Below, one piece after another: positions 37,231-46,711 of a stretch of DNA of 64,000 nucleotides. Both the position numbers and the translations under genes were made by a program. Position 1 is the first letter of the stretch. Each line of letters starts with the position of its first letter. Under the pieces are notes generated by a model, which had not been told where the DNA came from, ran no database searches, and worked only from the letters and a program-made list of their open reading frames with translations. Source of the stretch: Mycobacterium pinniadriaticum (GTDB lineage: Bacteria; Actinomycetota; Actinomycetes; Mycobacteriales; Mycobacteriaceae); the NCBI RefSeq assembly GCF_026242045.1, contig NZ_JAPJDO010000018.1, positions 1 to 64,000 of the forward strand, in the 5' to 3' direction.

Positions 37231-39031
37231 ATGCGCTATGTCGTTACCGGCGGTACCGGGTTCATCGGGCGCCGGATCGTGACTCATCTGCTCGACCGCG
37301 ACGACGACGCCGAGGTGTGGGTCAACGTCGACGACCCGTCGGCGCAGGCCCGCTTCGCGTTGCTGGCGGCGGATAGGGGTCCCCGGGTACGTGCCCTGTC
37401 GGCCGGTTCCGCCCCGGCCGGCGCCGACCACGTCGTGAACTGCAGACTGGCCGACACCCGGGCGGCCCTGAGTCTCAGTCGCGAGTTCGACGCCACCTTG
37501 CACCAACTCTCCTCGATCGCGGTGGCCGGTGACTTCGCCGGGGAATACACCGAGGACGATTTCGACGTCGGCCAGCAGCTGTCCAGCCGTCAGCAGCGGG
37601 CCGCGTTCGAGGCCGAGCAGCTGGTGCGATCGGCATCCGAGGTGCGATTCCGCATCTTCCGGACCGGTGTGGTGGTCGGCGACTCGAGCACCGGCGAGAC
37701 CGACCGGATCACCGGGCCCTACCACGTCTTCGGACTGCTGGCCCGCCTCGCCGGACTGCCCCCGATGACTCCGGTGCTGCTGCCCGACATCGGCCGGATC
37801 AATGTCGTCCCGGTCGACTACGTCGGCACCGCGTTGGTCGAACTGATGCACGCTGAGAACCGCGACGGCGATACCTTCCACCTGACGGCGCTCGAGCCGA
37901 TCGGGCTGCGGCAGATCTACCGCGGGGTGGCCCGCAGCGCCGGATTGCCGTCGCTGCGGGGTGGGTTGCCCCGGCGGGTGGCCGAACCGCTTCTGGAGGT
38001 GCGCGGTCGCGCGAAGGTGTTGCGGGACATGGCGGTTACACAGCTGGGCGTGCCACCCGAAGCCATCGAGAGCCTCGAGACGGCCGCGGTATTCCGATCG
38101 GATCAAACCCGGGAAGCGCTGCGCAGCAGCGGGATCGAGCCGCCGCCATTCGCGACCTATGCCCCCGCCCTCTGGCGGTACTGGGCGGAGCAGCTGGATC
38201 CCGAACGCACCCGTTCCGGCGACTCGGACGGCCCGCTGGTGGGCAGGCACGTGATCATCACCGGGGCGTCCAGCGGCATCGGCCGGGCGTCGGCCGTCGC
38301 GGTGGCCGCGCGTGGTGCCACCGTGTTCGCCCTGGCGCGCAACAGCGCGGCACTGCGGGAGCTCGTCGAGGAGATCGAAGCCGACGGCGGCCGGGCGTTC
38401 GCCTTCAGTTGCGATGTCACCGACACTGAATCGGTCGAGACGACGGTCGCCGACATCCTCGGCCGGTTCGGCCATGTCGACTATCTGGTCAACAATGCCG
38501 GTCGCTCGATCCGGCGGTCGGTCAACGCCTCGACAGACCGGTTACACGACTACGAGCGCGTCATGGCGGTCAACTACTTCGGCGCGGTCCGGATGGTGCT
38601 GGCGCTGCTGCCGCACTGGCGGGCACGCCGATTCGGCCACGTGGTCAATGTGTCGAGTGCCGGTGTGCAGGCCCGCAATCCCAAATACAGCACTGGTGCG
38701 GACGCCGATGATCGCACCGTCGGGACGGCTGAACCCGGTGCCGCCGATCAGCGCCGAACACGCCGCGGCGATGGTGGTCCGCGCACTGGTGGACAAGCCG
38801 GTGCGGATCGATACACCGCTGGGGACCCTGGCCGACGCCGGACAGTACTTCACCCCGAAACTGGCCCGCCGGGTGCTCCATCAGCTCTATCTGGGCTATC
38901 CCGACTCACCGGCCGCGCGTGGCGAGGCTCGACGCCCCTCGGCGCCGTCCCCGCGCCGGCCGGTGGTACGGCTTCGCGCCCCTCGCCCGGTCAAGCGGGT
39001 CGTCCGACTGGTGCCCGGGGTGCACTGGTGA
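37231..39031 (+). pseudogene. acrA1: Broken AcrA1-like fatty acyl/aldehyde reductase
   Basis: An intact AcrA1 (Rv3391) has an N-terminal fatty acyl reductase and a C-terminal short-chain dehydrogenase. Here the reading frame is normal to codon 487, through NAD-binding TGGTGFIG at residues 6-13 and TGASSGIG near 345. After KYS at 38691 about 98 nt are missing; the next bases continue as LVRTPMIAPSGRLNPV in another frame, ending at 39031 (LVRLVPGVHW-like tail). The lost piece holds the SDR YxxxK. In the N-terminal domain, Q121 and A125 stand at the Y and K positions and about 20 residues are missing around the CAA motif. Uncorrected, the frame runs to 39081 with nonsense sequence. Confidence 0.85.
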
Positions 39032-39090
39032 GCTCGACCGGATCCCGGCGAGAGTCTGCGGCGGGCGGACTCGCCACTTAGGCTGCTCGC

Positions 39091-41703
39091 ATGGCGTCGG
39101 CTTGGCAGCTACTGGAGCGGCCCGCCAAGCGCGAGGTCATCAAGTCCGCGCTGTCCGACAGCGAAGTCTCCGGGGTGGTGATCACCGGCGCCGCCGGCGT
39201 CGGCAAGACGACTCTGGCGCGCTCGGTCACCGCATCGCTTCCGGGCCGCGTCCGGTGGGCGGCCTGCACCGCGTCCTCCGCCAGCATCCCACTCGGGGCT
39301 TTCGCCCAGTGGGTCAAACCCACCGACGCCCGCGATCCGATCGAACTCCTCGTCTCCGCGCGGCAGTCCTTGTTGGCGGACGGACCTGTGGTGATCGGCG
39401 TCGACGACGCCCATCTACTCGACCAACTGTCGGCCACGCTGCTGCACCAGATCGCGGTGGAACGCACCGGGTCAATCGTGGCGACCGTGCGCAGTGGCGA
39501 GCCGGTGCCCGATTCGGTGGTGACCCTCTGGAAGGACGGCTACCTGCGTCGCATCGACTTGGAGCCGTTCAGCCTTGAGGAATGCACCGCCCTGGTCGAG
39601 TCGGTCCTCGGCGGCACCCTGGAAGAGCTGAGCGCCAACGTGATCTGGTCACAGTCGGCGGGCAACCCGTTGTTCCTGCGCCACATGGTGGAGGCAGCGC
39701 TGGAGTCGGGAACCCTGAGCGAAGTCAACGGGGTCTGGCAGCTACGCGGGGCGACCACGGTGTCGTCCGGCCTGGCCTCGCTGCTGGAGACCCGCTTCGA
39801 CACCGCCGACCCGGGAGCCGTCACGGTGCTGCGATTGCTGGCGCTGTGCGAACCGCTGGACATCGACGCGCTGGTGGAGCTCGCCGGCGAGCAGGCGGTC
39901 GATGCCGCCGAGAAGGCGCAGCTGATCCGGATCGACCGTGACGGGCCGGGTCTCAACGCACGGATCAGCCATCCGCTGTATGGCGATGTGGTGCGCCAGC
40001 AGATCGGCACTGCGTCGGCCCGGATGCTGCGCGGCAAGATCGTCACCGTACTCAACCGGCACAAGCCGACATCGGCGGCCGGCCGGATCCGGCTTGCGCA
40101 GCTGTATCTGGATAGCGACCAAAGCGCCGACACCCGCCTGCTGGTCGCAGCGGCCAAGGATGCGGTGTCGCTTGCCAACGCCCCACTGGGTGAACGGCTG
40201 GCGCGCACCGCATTCGAGCGCGGATACGGAATGCGAGCCGCCCATCTGCTATCCAGGGCGTTGCTGTGGCAGGGCCGGCCCCGCGAGGCTGACGAGATCT
40301 TGGCCCACTTCAACCCCGATGACCTCGACGAGGCCCAGCTGTTGTTGTGGGGCATCCCTCGGGCGTCGATCTTGTTCTGGTCGCTCGGAGAGGTGGCCCG
40401 CGCCGACGAGGTCATGGAGCTGCTTCGGACTCGGGTCAGCAACCCGATTCTTCGGCCGATGGTGGATGCGGCCGATGCTGCCTTCACGATATTCGAGAAC
40501 AAGCTGCCCGAAGGTCTGGCGATGGCCGAGGCGGTGCTGGCCAATCCCGGTGCGCCCGAACAAGCGGTGGAGACGGCCGCATTCGCGGCCGGACTGGCCA
40601 TGCCGTTGACCGGGCGTGGCTGCGACTTCACGGCGATCACCGAACGCTGCTTCGACACCCAGAAGTCCACCGACGGCCTGATCCGGATGATCGCCCGGTA
40701 CGGCGAGGTGCTGGCACTGGTGTACACCGGCGAGCTGGACAAGGCTGAAAAGCGGGCGGTGGCCTATGGCGAGTTCTCGTCATCCGGAGAGTTCCTCGGG
40801 TGGGCGATCGCCAAGATGATGGCCGCCGTCGTGGCGACCGCTCGGGGCAGGTTCGCCGAGGCGATCCCGACGATCGAACAGGCGCTCGCCGCGCTCAACG
40901 CAGAGAACTCGCTGCCCTGGCGGTTGCCCGGCCGGCTTCTGCTGGCCCGCGCCTACGCCGGCTCGGGCCGCCCTGACGATGCCGACCGGGTACTGGCCGA
41001 GGCCGCCGAACATGCCGGTGTCACAGTGGCGTTGTTCGACCCTCAACTGCTGGCCGTCAAGGCGTGGATCGCCGCCGCGCGCGGCGGCGGACGCCGAGCC
41101 ATCGAGCTGTCCCGGTCAGCCGCCGACGCCGCGCACCGCAGCGGCCAGTACGCGGTGGAAGCCGAGGCATTGCACGACGCGACGCGGTTCGGTGACCGCA
41201 AACTGTCCCTCCGGTTGAAGTCGCTGGCGGCGGTTGTCGACGGTCCCCTGGCGCAGCTTTATGCCCGCCACGCGGCCGCGGTGGCCTGCGCTGACGCCGA
41301 TGCCCTGGACGCGGTCAGCATCGATTTCGAACAGGCCGGGCTGCTGCTGTCCGCCGCCGACGCCGCCGCACAGGCGGCCGGAGTCCACGGGCAGCGCGGT
41401 GCCCGCCACCGGGAGATCGAATCTGTCAGCCGCGCAATGCGTCTGGCGGCGGAGTGCGGCGGCACCTCCTCCCCCGCGATCCGGGGTGCCGCACGGCCGT
41501 TGCCGGTGACCTCGCGTGAACTCGAGGTCGCCGAGTTGGTCGCCGCCGGCGCGTCGAATCGGGAGATCGCCGACCAGCTGTCGGTGTCGGTCCGCACCGT
41601 CGAAGGCCACGTATACCGGGCCTGCCTGAAACTCGGTGTGTCCGATCGCGATGGGCTCGCTGCCATCATCCGGGATGGCGGGCAGCGCTCTTCCGGAAGT
41701 TGA
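39091..41703 (+). CDS. LuxR/LAL-family ATPase regulator
   Basis: This 870-residue protein has the large-LuxR (LAL) build. The STAND-type ATPase has Walker A GAAGVGKTTLA (about residues 33-43) and Walker B VVIGVDDAH; the middle is helical TPR-like repeats; a LuxR-type HTH at about 805-862 contains TSRELEVAELVAAGASNREI and RTVEGHVYRA. It is a transcription factor whose ligand and targets are unknown. ATG 39091 starts 59 bases after the broken acrA1 ends. In M. tuberculosis this place holds cmaA1 (Rv3392c) instead. Confidence 0.9.
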   Translation: MASAWQLLERPAKREVIKSALSDSEVSGVVITGAAGVGKTTLARSVTASLPGRVRWAACTASSASIPLGAFAQWVKPTDARDPIELLVSARQSLLADGPVVIGVDDAHLLDQLSATLLHQIAVERTGSIVATVRSGEPVPDSVVTLWKDGYLRRIDLEPFSLEECTALVESVLGGTLEELSANVIWSQSAGNPLFLRHMVEAALESGTLSEVNGVWQLRGATTVSSGLASLLETRFDTADPGAVTVLRLLALCEPLDIDALVELAGEQAVDAAEKAQLIRIDRDGPGLNARISHPLYGDVVRQQIGTASARMLRGKIVTVLNRHKPTSAAGRIRLAQLYLDSDQSADTRLLVAAAKDAVSLANAPLGERLARTAFERGYGMRAAHLLSRALLWQGRPREADEILAHFNPDDLDEAQLLLWGIPRASILFWSLGEVARADEVMELLRTRVSNPILRPMVDAADAAFTIFENKLPEGLAMAEAVLANPGAPEQAVETAAFAAGLAMPLTGRGCDFTAITERCFDTQKSTDGLIRMIARYGEVLALVYTGELDKAEKRAVAYGEFSSSGEFLGWAIAKMMAAVVATARGRFAEAIPTIEQALAALNAENSLPWRLPGRLLLARAYAGSGRPDDADRVLAEAAEHAGVTVALFDPQLLAVKAWIAAARGGGRRAIELSRSAADAAHRSGQYAVEAEALHDATRFGDRKLSLRLKSLAAVVDGPLAQLYARHAAAVACADADALDAVSIDFEQAGLLLSAADAAAQAAGVHGQRGARHREIESVSRAMRLAAECGGTSSPAIRGAARPLPVTSRELEVAELVAAGASNREIADQLSVSVRTVEGHVYRACLKLGVSDRDGLAAIIRDGGQRSSGS

Positions 41704-41728
41704 TGCCGGGGCGGGTATCCTTACCGCG

Positions 41729-42805
41729 ATGACTGTCGGGGAAGACCAGGCCGTTGCGCTGCCCGTTTTTGCTGATGTGGACACCGGCGTCGATGACGCG
41801 ATGGCGCTGGTGTACCTGCTGGCCAGCCCCGACGCCGATCTCGTGGGAATCGCGTCCACCGGTGGCAACGTCGCAGTGGATCAGGTGTGCCGCAACAACC
41901 TCGGGCTGCTGGAGCTGTGCCGAACCGGCTCGATTCCGGTGTCCCGAGGCGCCGATCAGCCGCTGAGCGCCGCGATGCGCACCGCCGAGGACACGCACGG
42001 CCCCGCTGGACTCGGCTACGCCGAACTGCCGGTACACACCCGCGAACTCACCGATTATGACTCCGCCGAGGCATGGGTGCGCGCCGCCCACGCCCTTCCC
42101 GGCGAGTTGGTCGGTCTGGTCACGGGGCCACTGACCAACCTCGCGCTCGCGGTGCGCGACGAACCCAACCTGCCGTCGCTGTTGCGGCGGCTGGTCATCA
42201 TGGGTGGTTCGTTCGACTACCGCGGCAACACCACCCCGGTGGCCGAGTGGAACATCAGCGTCGACCCGGAGGCCGCGGCTGAGGTGTTCGACGCATGGGG
42301 GCGGGCCGCGGATGCCAAAACCATTCAGCCACATCAGCTTCCGATCGTATGCGGACTGAACCTGACGGAAAATGTCGCCTTGACGCCGGCGATCCTCAGC
42401 CGGTTGGCCGGGGCCTCGGAAACCGCCACGACAGCGATGAGCGTGCTCGATTCCCGGGGTACCCGGTCGACGGCCGACAACACGTTGATCCGTGCGCTCG
42501 AGGACGCGATGCGGTTCTACTTCGAGTTCCACTTCGATCAGGGTGAGGGCTTCCTGGCGCATCTGCACGATCCGCTCGCGGCGGCGGTGGCTCTTGATCC
42601 CGGTCTGGTCCAGACCAGGGCGACGACCGTCGATGTGGAGATCACCGGGACCCTGACTCGCGGCATGACCATCGCCGATTGGAGCCGGCGGTGGGATCGG
42701 GAGCCGAATGCGCACGTCGGCGTGGGGGTCGATCCGGCTGAGTTCTTTGATCGATTCATCGAGCGGGTGGCGCCGTTCGCACGTCGGCTGAAAGCCGACA
42801 TATAA
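41729..42805 (+). CDS. iunH: Nucleoside hydrolase
   Basis: This 358-residue protein of the inosine-uridine nucleoside hydrolase family cleaves ribonucleosides to base and ribose for salvage (Rv3393 homologue). The calcium-binding Asp cluster is DVDTGVDDAMAL near residue 14, with Asp in place of the usual Pro context; the phosphate-free family motif NLALAV and the second Asp/His region (HLHDPLAAAVAL) near 280 are present. ATG 41729 lies 25 bases after the LAL gene and may be co-transcribed with it. Confidence 0.9.
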   Translation: MTVGEDQAVALPVFADVDTGVDDAMALVYLLASPDADLVGIASTGGNVAVDQVCRNNLGLLELCRTGSIPVSRGADQPLSAAMRTAEDTHGPAGLGYAELPVHTRELTDYDSAEAWVRAAHALPGELVGLVTGPLTNLALAVRDEPNLPSLLRRLVIMGGSFDYRGNTTPVAEWNISVDPEAAAEVFDAWGRAADAKTIQPHQLPIVCGLNLTENVALTPAILSRLAGASETATTAMSVLDSRGTRSTADNTLIRALEDAMRFYFEFHFDQGEGFLAHLHDPLAAAVALDPGLVQTRATTVDVEITGTLTRGMTIADWSRRWDREPNAHVGVGVDPAEFFDRFIERVAPFARRLKADI

Positions 42806-42819
42806 GCGGTGCGGCTGGC

Positions 42820-44409
42820 TCATTCGTAGACCCCCTCCAGATACCACCGGCGCTGTCGGTAGCACAGCAGCAACGCAACTCCCGCCTCACCGGACTGGTT
42901 GTCCACCAATACCTGGACACGCGCGGTCCGGCCGGTCCGCGACGACTGTTCGCCCTGATCCCACCACCGCTCATCCACCGACCACGGCCCGGCCCACCAA
43001 CGCAACGCTCCGCGGTAGCGGTGACCCGCGCCGTCCAATCGGGCCGGTTCTGCGGTGAACATCCCGCGCCCGGTCACTCGAACCGGATTACCTTGGGCAT
43101 CAATCAATTCCACCGGTTCATCGAGGATTACCGCCGGGGCGGGTTCGGGCAATTGGCCGGGCCAGGGCCGGTCCGGGTCGGCCTGAGGTGTCAGCTCGTC
43201 ACCGAGCGGAGTCAAGGTGATGCGTTCGGCGGGGCCGCGGCCGCCGGACAACACCGGCAGCTGGACGGCCTCCTGCCCCAACAGGCCCTGCACCCGAACC
43301 AGTGCCCGGCGGGCGCGCAACCGGTCTTCCTCTCCAATACCGCCCCACAATGGAAGCTGAAGCGCTTCTGCGGAAACAACTTCCACCGGCTGCAACCGCA
43401 GCATCGTCACCGGAGAGTTCGGCCGGTCGTCCGGGTTGCGCCGATTGAGCCAGCCGTCGAGTTGCCAGCGCACCCGGTCGGCGGTGGCGTCTTCGGTCAA
43501 CGGTTCGGCGCACCGCCACACTCGGGTCAGCTCCCCGCCCCCCGCGGTGAGGGCATGGATGGCAAGTCGGGTACATCCCACACCCGCCGCCTCCAGGCTT
43601 CGGTGTAGGGCACTGGCCAACGTCCGGCCGGCAAATGCGGCCGAGTCGACCCGGTCGACCGGCGGGTCGCAGTGCAGCACCGCATCGAGGTCGGCGGCCG
43701 GCTCGCGCCCTGACGGCCCACGTACCGGTTCGCCGCGGGCGAAGCGGTGCGCGACCACCGCGTCGGCTCCGAACCTGGAGGCAACATCACTGCGAGAGAG
43801 CGACGCGAACTGGCCAAGATTGCGGATACCCATGCGCCACAAAAGATCAGCCAATTCTTCTCGGCCAGGACCAGACAGGCTGGGCTCGCCGGACAGCTGG
43901 CGGATGGACAACGCCGACAGAAACGCGGCGTCCCCACCGGGCTCGATCATCCGACCGGCGCGGGCGGCAAAAACGGCCGTCGGCAGCTGATCGGCAATAC
44001 CCACCTGACATTCGGCGCCCGCGGCGGCGACGGCATCAACCAGCCGCTCAGCCGCGGCCGGTTCGGAACCGAAAAAACGTGCGGCGCCGCGGACCGACAG
44101 CACCAGCAGCCCCGGGCGCAGCACCTCCGCGCGTGGCACCACCTCGTCGACCGCTGCCGTCACCCCCTCGAAGTAACGGGCATCGCGAGCCGGGTCGGCG
44201 GTGACCACATGCAGCCGCGGACAACGCGCCTGCGCCTCGCGCCGGCGCAGGGTGCGGCGTACCCCGACCGCGCGGGCGGCCGCCGAACAGGCGATCACCC
44301 GGTTGGCCAGGGTGACGGCAATCGGAGCGGTGGCAGGCAGACCGGCCGCCGCCGCCGCCGCCACGGCGGGCCAGTCCATGCACCAGATCGCCAGCGCCCG
44401 GCCGGTCAC
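42820..44409 (-). CDS. imuB: Y-family polymerase-like mutasome protein ImuB
   Basis: ImuB is an inactive Y-family polymerase homologue that links DnaE2 and ImuA' to the beta clamp. The 529 residues begin AIWCMDWPAVAAAAAAG, where an active polymerase would have its metal-binding Asp/Glu motif in catalytic context. A clamp-binding motif QLPLW lies near residue 358. The region that follows is Pro-rich and ends in an Arg/Trp-rich tail (RALRWWAGPWSVDERWWDQG). GTG 44409 follows the imuA' stop with one base between. Confidence 0.93.
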   Translation of the reverse strand: MTGRALAIWCMDWPAVAAAAAAGLPATAPIAVTLANRVIACSAAARAVGVRRTLRRREAQARCPRLHVVTADPARDARYFEGVTAAVDEVVPRAEVLRPGLLVLSVRGAARFFGSEPAAAERLVDAVAAAGAECQVGIADQLPTAVFAARAGRMIEPGGDAAFLSALSIRQLSGEPSLSGPGREELADLLWRMGIRNLGQFASLSRSDVASRFGADAVVAHRFARGEPVRGPSGREPAADLDAVLHCDPPVDRVDSAAFAGRTLASALHRSLEAAGVGCTRLAIHALTAGGGELTRVWRCAEPLTEDATADRVRWQLDGWLNRRNPDDRPNSPVTMLRLQPVEVVSAEALQLPLWGGIGEEDRLRARRALVRVQGLLGQEAVQLPVLSGGRGPAERITLTPLGDELTPQADPDRPWPGQLPEPAPAVILDEPVELIDAQGNPVRVTGRGMFTAEPARLDGAGHRYRGALRWWAGPWSVDERWWDQGEQSSRTGRTARVQVLVDNQSGEAGVALLLCYRQRRWYLEGVYE

Positions 44410-44410
44410 A

Positions 44411-45097
44411 TCAGCTCACCCTGGACCGTGTCGCGCGGCCGTGCGCCCGGACCGACAACCGCACCCGGCCGATACGGCCGGAGCCCGACACCGGCGCGCT
44501 CCCGAGGCCCGCGGTGATCTCATAGCCACCCACCCGCGCATCCAGGCGCATCGTCGCACCCTGCCAGTCCCCCCGCGCAATCAGCAGGGTGCAGCCTTTC
44601 TGCCTGGCCCGGGCCACTACCGCCCGCGCCCGGGTGGCGGTCACCGTCCGGCCCGCCAGGCCGAGCACCACCAGATCCATCCCGTCCATCAGCACCGCGG
44701 CCACCTCCACCGGATCGGTACCCGGGTCCGGGATCACCGCCAACCGGCTCAGGTCCGCACCCATCTCCACGGCGGCCAGCAAGCCGAAGTCCGGCACCCC
44801 GACGATCGCCACGTGACCACCGCCCACCGTCACCGCCGCGGCCATGCTCACCGGCAGGGAACGGGCCCCCGACGCCACCACGATCGCACCCCTCGGCAAC
44901 CCGGTGGGCAGCGCTCCCGCCAGCGATTCGGGGATTGGCAGCAAACTTTCCGAGGCCGGCAACACCCCATTCGCCACATCCGTAACAGCCGGGGTGGCGC
45001 CGACCCTCCCCGGCACCGCCGCCATCTGACGTCGAAGCTGTTCAAGCTGCTCAGCACGGTTTTGCTGACGCTTCCCCAGGGCAATCGCGGCCACCAT
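44411..45097 (-). CDS. imuA': Mutasome protein ImuA'
   Basis: The 228-residue protein is a RecA-fold-like partner of ImuB and DnaE2 in SOS mutagenesis (Rv3395c). Only weak RecA features are visible: GLPRGAIVVASGARSLPVSM in the place of Walker A, and MDLVVLGLAG as a B-like strand. The start at ATG 45097 has a strong GGAGGTG site; a more upstream ATG 45130 (MVQIDRSWRW) is in frame, and would be read from a leaderless mRNA if the -10 TATATT inside the SOS box is used. The operon imuA'-imuB is LexA controlled. Confidence 0.88.
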   Translation of the reverse strand: MVAAIALGKRQQNRAEQLEQLRRQMAAVPGRVGATPAVTDVANGVLPASESLLPIPESLAGALPTGLPRGAIVVASGARSLPVSMAAAVTVGGGHVAIVGVPDFGLLAAVEMGADLSRLAVIPDPGTDPVEVAAVLMDGMDLVVLGLAGRTVTATRARAVVARARQKGCTLLIARGDWQGATMRLDARVGGYEITAGLGSAPVSGSGRIGRVRLSVRAHGRATRSRVS

Positions 45098-45132
45098 CGC
45101 CCACCTCCAGCTGCGATCAATCTGCACCATGT

Positions 45133-45148
45133 TCGAATATATGTTCGA
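45133..45148. promoter_or_regulatory. lexA box: LexA (SOS) box at imuA'-imuB
   Basis: TCGAAT-ATAT-GTTCGA differs from the mycobacterial LexA consensus at one base. It lies 35 bases upstream of the preferred imuA' start (45097) and 2 bases upstream of ATG 45130. On the minus strand TATATT inside the box (45141 to 45136) fits the -10 pattern. Confidence 0.9.
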
Positions 45149-45304
45149 TACAGGAGTAAACACCCACCCCCCGACAGCGTCAAGCGATCGAGGACTCGGG
45201 TGCAGACCTCCGAAAAGGATCGGTTTCAGCTCGCCCCACAGCGAATGGCGGTCCGATCAGGGAGGATCTGACCTGTTGAAAGCCGGCCAGGGAAGGTAGC
45301 CACG

Positions 45305-45697
45305 ATGGGCACTCCGAAATTCATGATGTTCGATGCTGCCCCCGAAGCCTGCGCGCCATATAGCCACGCAGTCGAAATCGACGGCTGGCTCTGGATAACC
45401 GGCCAGATGCCCAACTATGCCGACGACACCAAACCGCTGCCAGAAGGTATCGAGGCCCAAACCCACAACGTGATGCACAACCTGCAGATCGTGCTCGGTG
45501 AGCTGGGGATCGGATTGGGCAACGTGGTCCAAGCCCGGGCCTTCCTCACCGAGTTCAAGCGTGACTACGAGACCTTCAACCAGGTCTATGCGTCCTACTT
45601 CGAGCCCGGCAAGTTGCCGGCTCGCACCTGCATCGGTGTCACCGCACTGGCGCTGGATGCGCTGGTCGAAGTCGATTTCGTTGCCCGTAGGCCCTAG
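45305..45697 (+). CDS. RidA-family protein
   Basis: This 130-residue YjgF/RidA-fold protein shows the trimer/active-site pattern WITGQMPNYADDTKPLP near residue 30 and the C-terminal signature RTCIGVTALALDALVEVDFVA, with the Arg and Glu expected in RidA. RidA deaminates reactive enamine/imine intermediates; subfamily differences make the exact role open. ATG 45305 follows a GGAAGG site. Confidence 0.85.
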   Translation: MGTPKFMMFDAAPEACAPYSHAVEIDGWLWITGQMPNYADDTKPLPEGIEAQTHNVMHNLQIVLGELGIGLGNVVQARAFLTEFKRDYETFNQVYASYFEPGKLPARTCIGVTALALDALVEVDFVARRP

Positions 45698-45817
45698 GGC
45701 CCATCACGCTCTGAGCGTTCTACGACCTGCCCCCGGGGCCACCCGGCCGGACTTCGGCCTGGCAGCATGCATACAGGTGGCACATCCCAACGACGGGAAC
45801 CACGGGGAAGGATGACA

Positions 45818-46702
45818 ATGAACGCCGACCAGGCCAGCAAGGTCACAGCTGGAAACGGATTCGTTGCCGCTCTGGACCAGAGCGGCGGCAGCACACCCAA
45901 GGCGCTGAAGCTCTACGGCATCGCCGAGGACCAGTACTCCGGCGATGAGCAGATGTTCGATCTGGTGCACCAGATGCGCACCCGGATCATCACCAGCCCG
46001 AGTTTCGACGGTGACCGGATCATCGCCGCGATCCTGTTCGAGATGACCATGGACCGCGAGATCGAAGGTCGCCCGACCGCCGACTACCTCTGGAACGTCA
46101 AGAAGGTCGTGCCGATCCTCAAGGTGGACAAGGGCCTGGCCGCCGAACAGGACGGCGCTCAGGTGATGAAGCCCATCGACGGCCTCGACGATCTGCTCGC
46201 CCGCGCGGTCGACAAGGGCATCTTCGGTACCAAAATGCGCTCAGTCATCAAGCTGCCCGGCGGCGGGCTGGATGCGGTGGTCGACCAGCAGTTCGAGATC
46301 GCCCGCCAGATCCTGGCGGTCGGACTGGTACCGATCATCGAGCCGGAGGTCGATATTCACTCCCCCGAAAAGGGCGAGGCCGAAGATCAGCTCAGGGCCT
46401 CAATCCTTCGCCAGCTGGGTGCCCTCGATGCCGACCAGCAGGTGATGCTCAAGCTCACCCTGCCCGAGACCGACAACCTCTACCGCGACCTCGTCGAGCA
46501 TCCCAACGTGATGCGGGTGCTCGCGCTGTCCGGCGGCTATTCTCGCGCCGAGGCCTGTGAACGGCTGGCCCGCAACCACGGCGTCATCGCCAGCTTCTCC
46601 CGGGCGCTGACCGAGGGCCTGACCGCTGCGCAGAGCGACGACGAGTTCGACAAGACCCTGGACGAGGCGATCTCCGAAATCGCGGCCGCTTCGAGGACTT
46701 AA
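45818..46702 (+). CDS. Class I fructose-bisphosphate aldolase
   Basis: This 294-residue protein belongs to the class I aldolases of bacterial (staphylococcal) type, which cleave fructose-1,6-bisphosphate through a Schiff base. FVAALDQSGGSTPKALKLYG near the N-terminus, VVPILKVDKG near 100 and the Schiff-base Lys region QVMLKLTLPE near 210 are typical. ATG 45818 is preferred because AAGG is 6-8 bases away; ATG 45812 touches the purine run. Mycobacteria usually rely on a class II enzyme, so this may be a second aldolase. Confidence 0.88.
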   Translation: MNADQASKVTAGNGFVAALDQSGGSTPKALKLYGIAEDQYSGDEQMFDLVHQMRTRIITSPSFDGDRIIAAILFEMTMDREIEGRPTADYLWNVKKVVPILKVDKGLAAEQDGAQVMKPIDGLDDLLARAVDKGIFGTKMRSVIKLPGGGLDAVVDQQFEIARQILAVGLVPIIEPEVDIHSPEKGEAEDQLRASILRQLGALDADQQVMLKLTLPETDNLYRDLVEHPNVMRVLALSGGYSRAEACERLARNHGVIASFSRALTEGLTAAQSDDEFDKTLDEAISEIAAASRT

Positions 46703-46711
46703 GGTCTGCAA

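Noticed and set aside
36901..38475. A 524-residue ORF antisense to acrA1
   Set aside because: It is a shadow; the + strand shows clear reductase motifs despite the damage.
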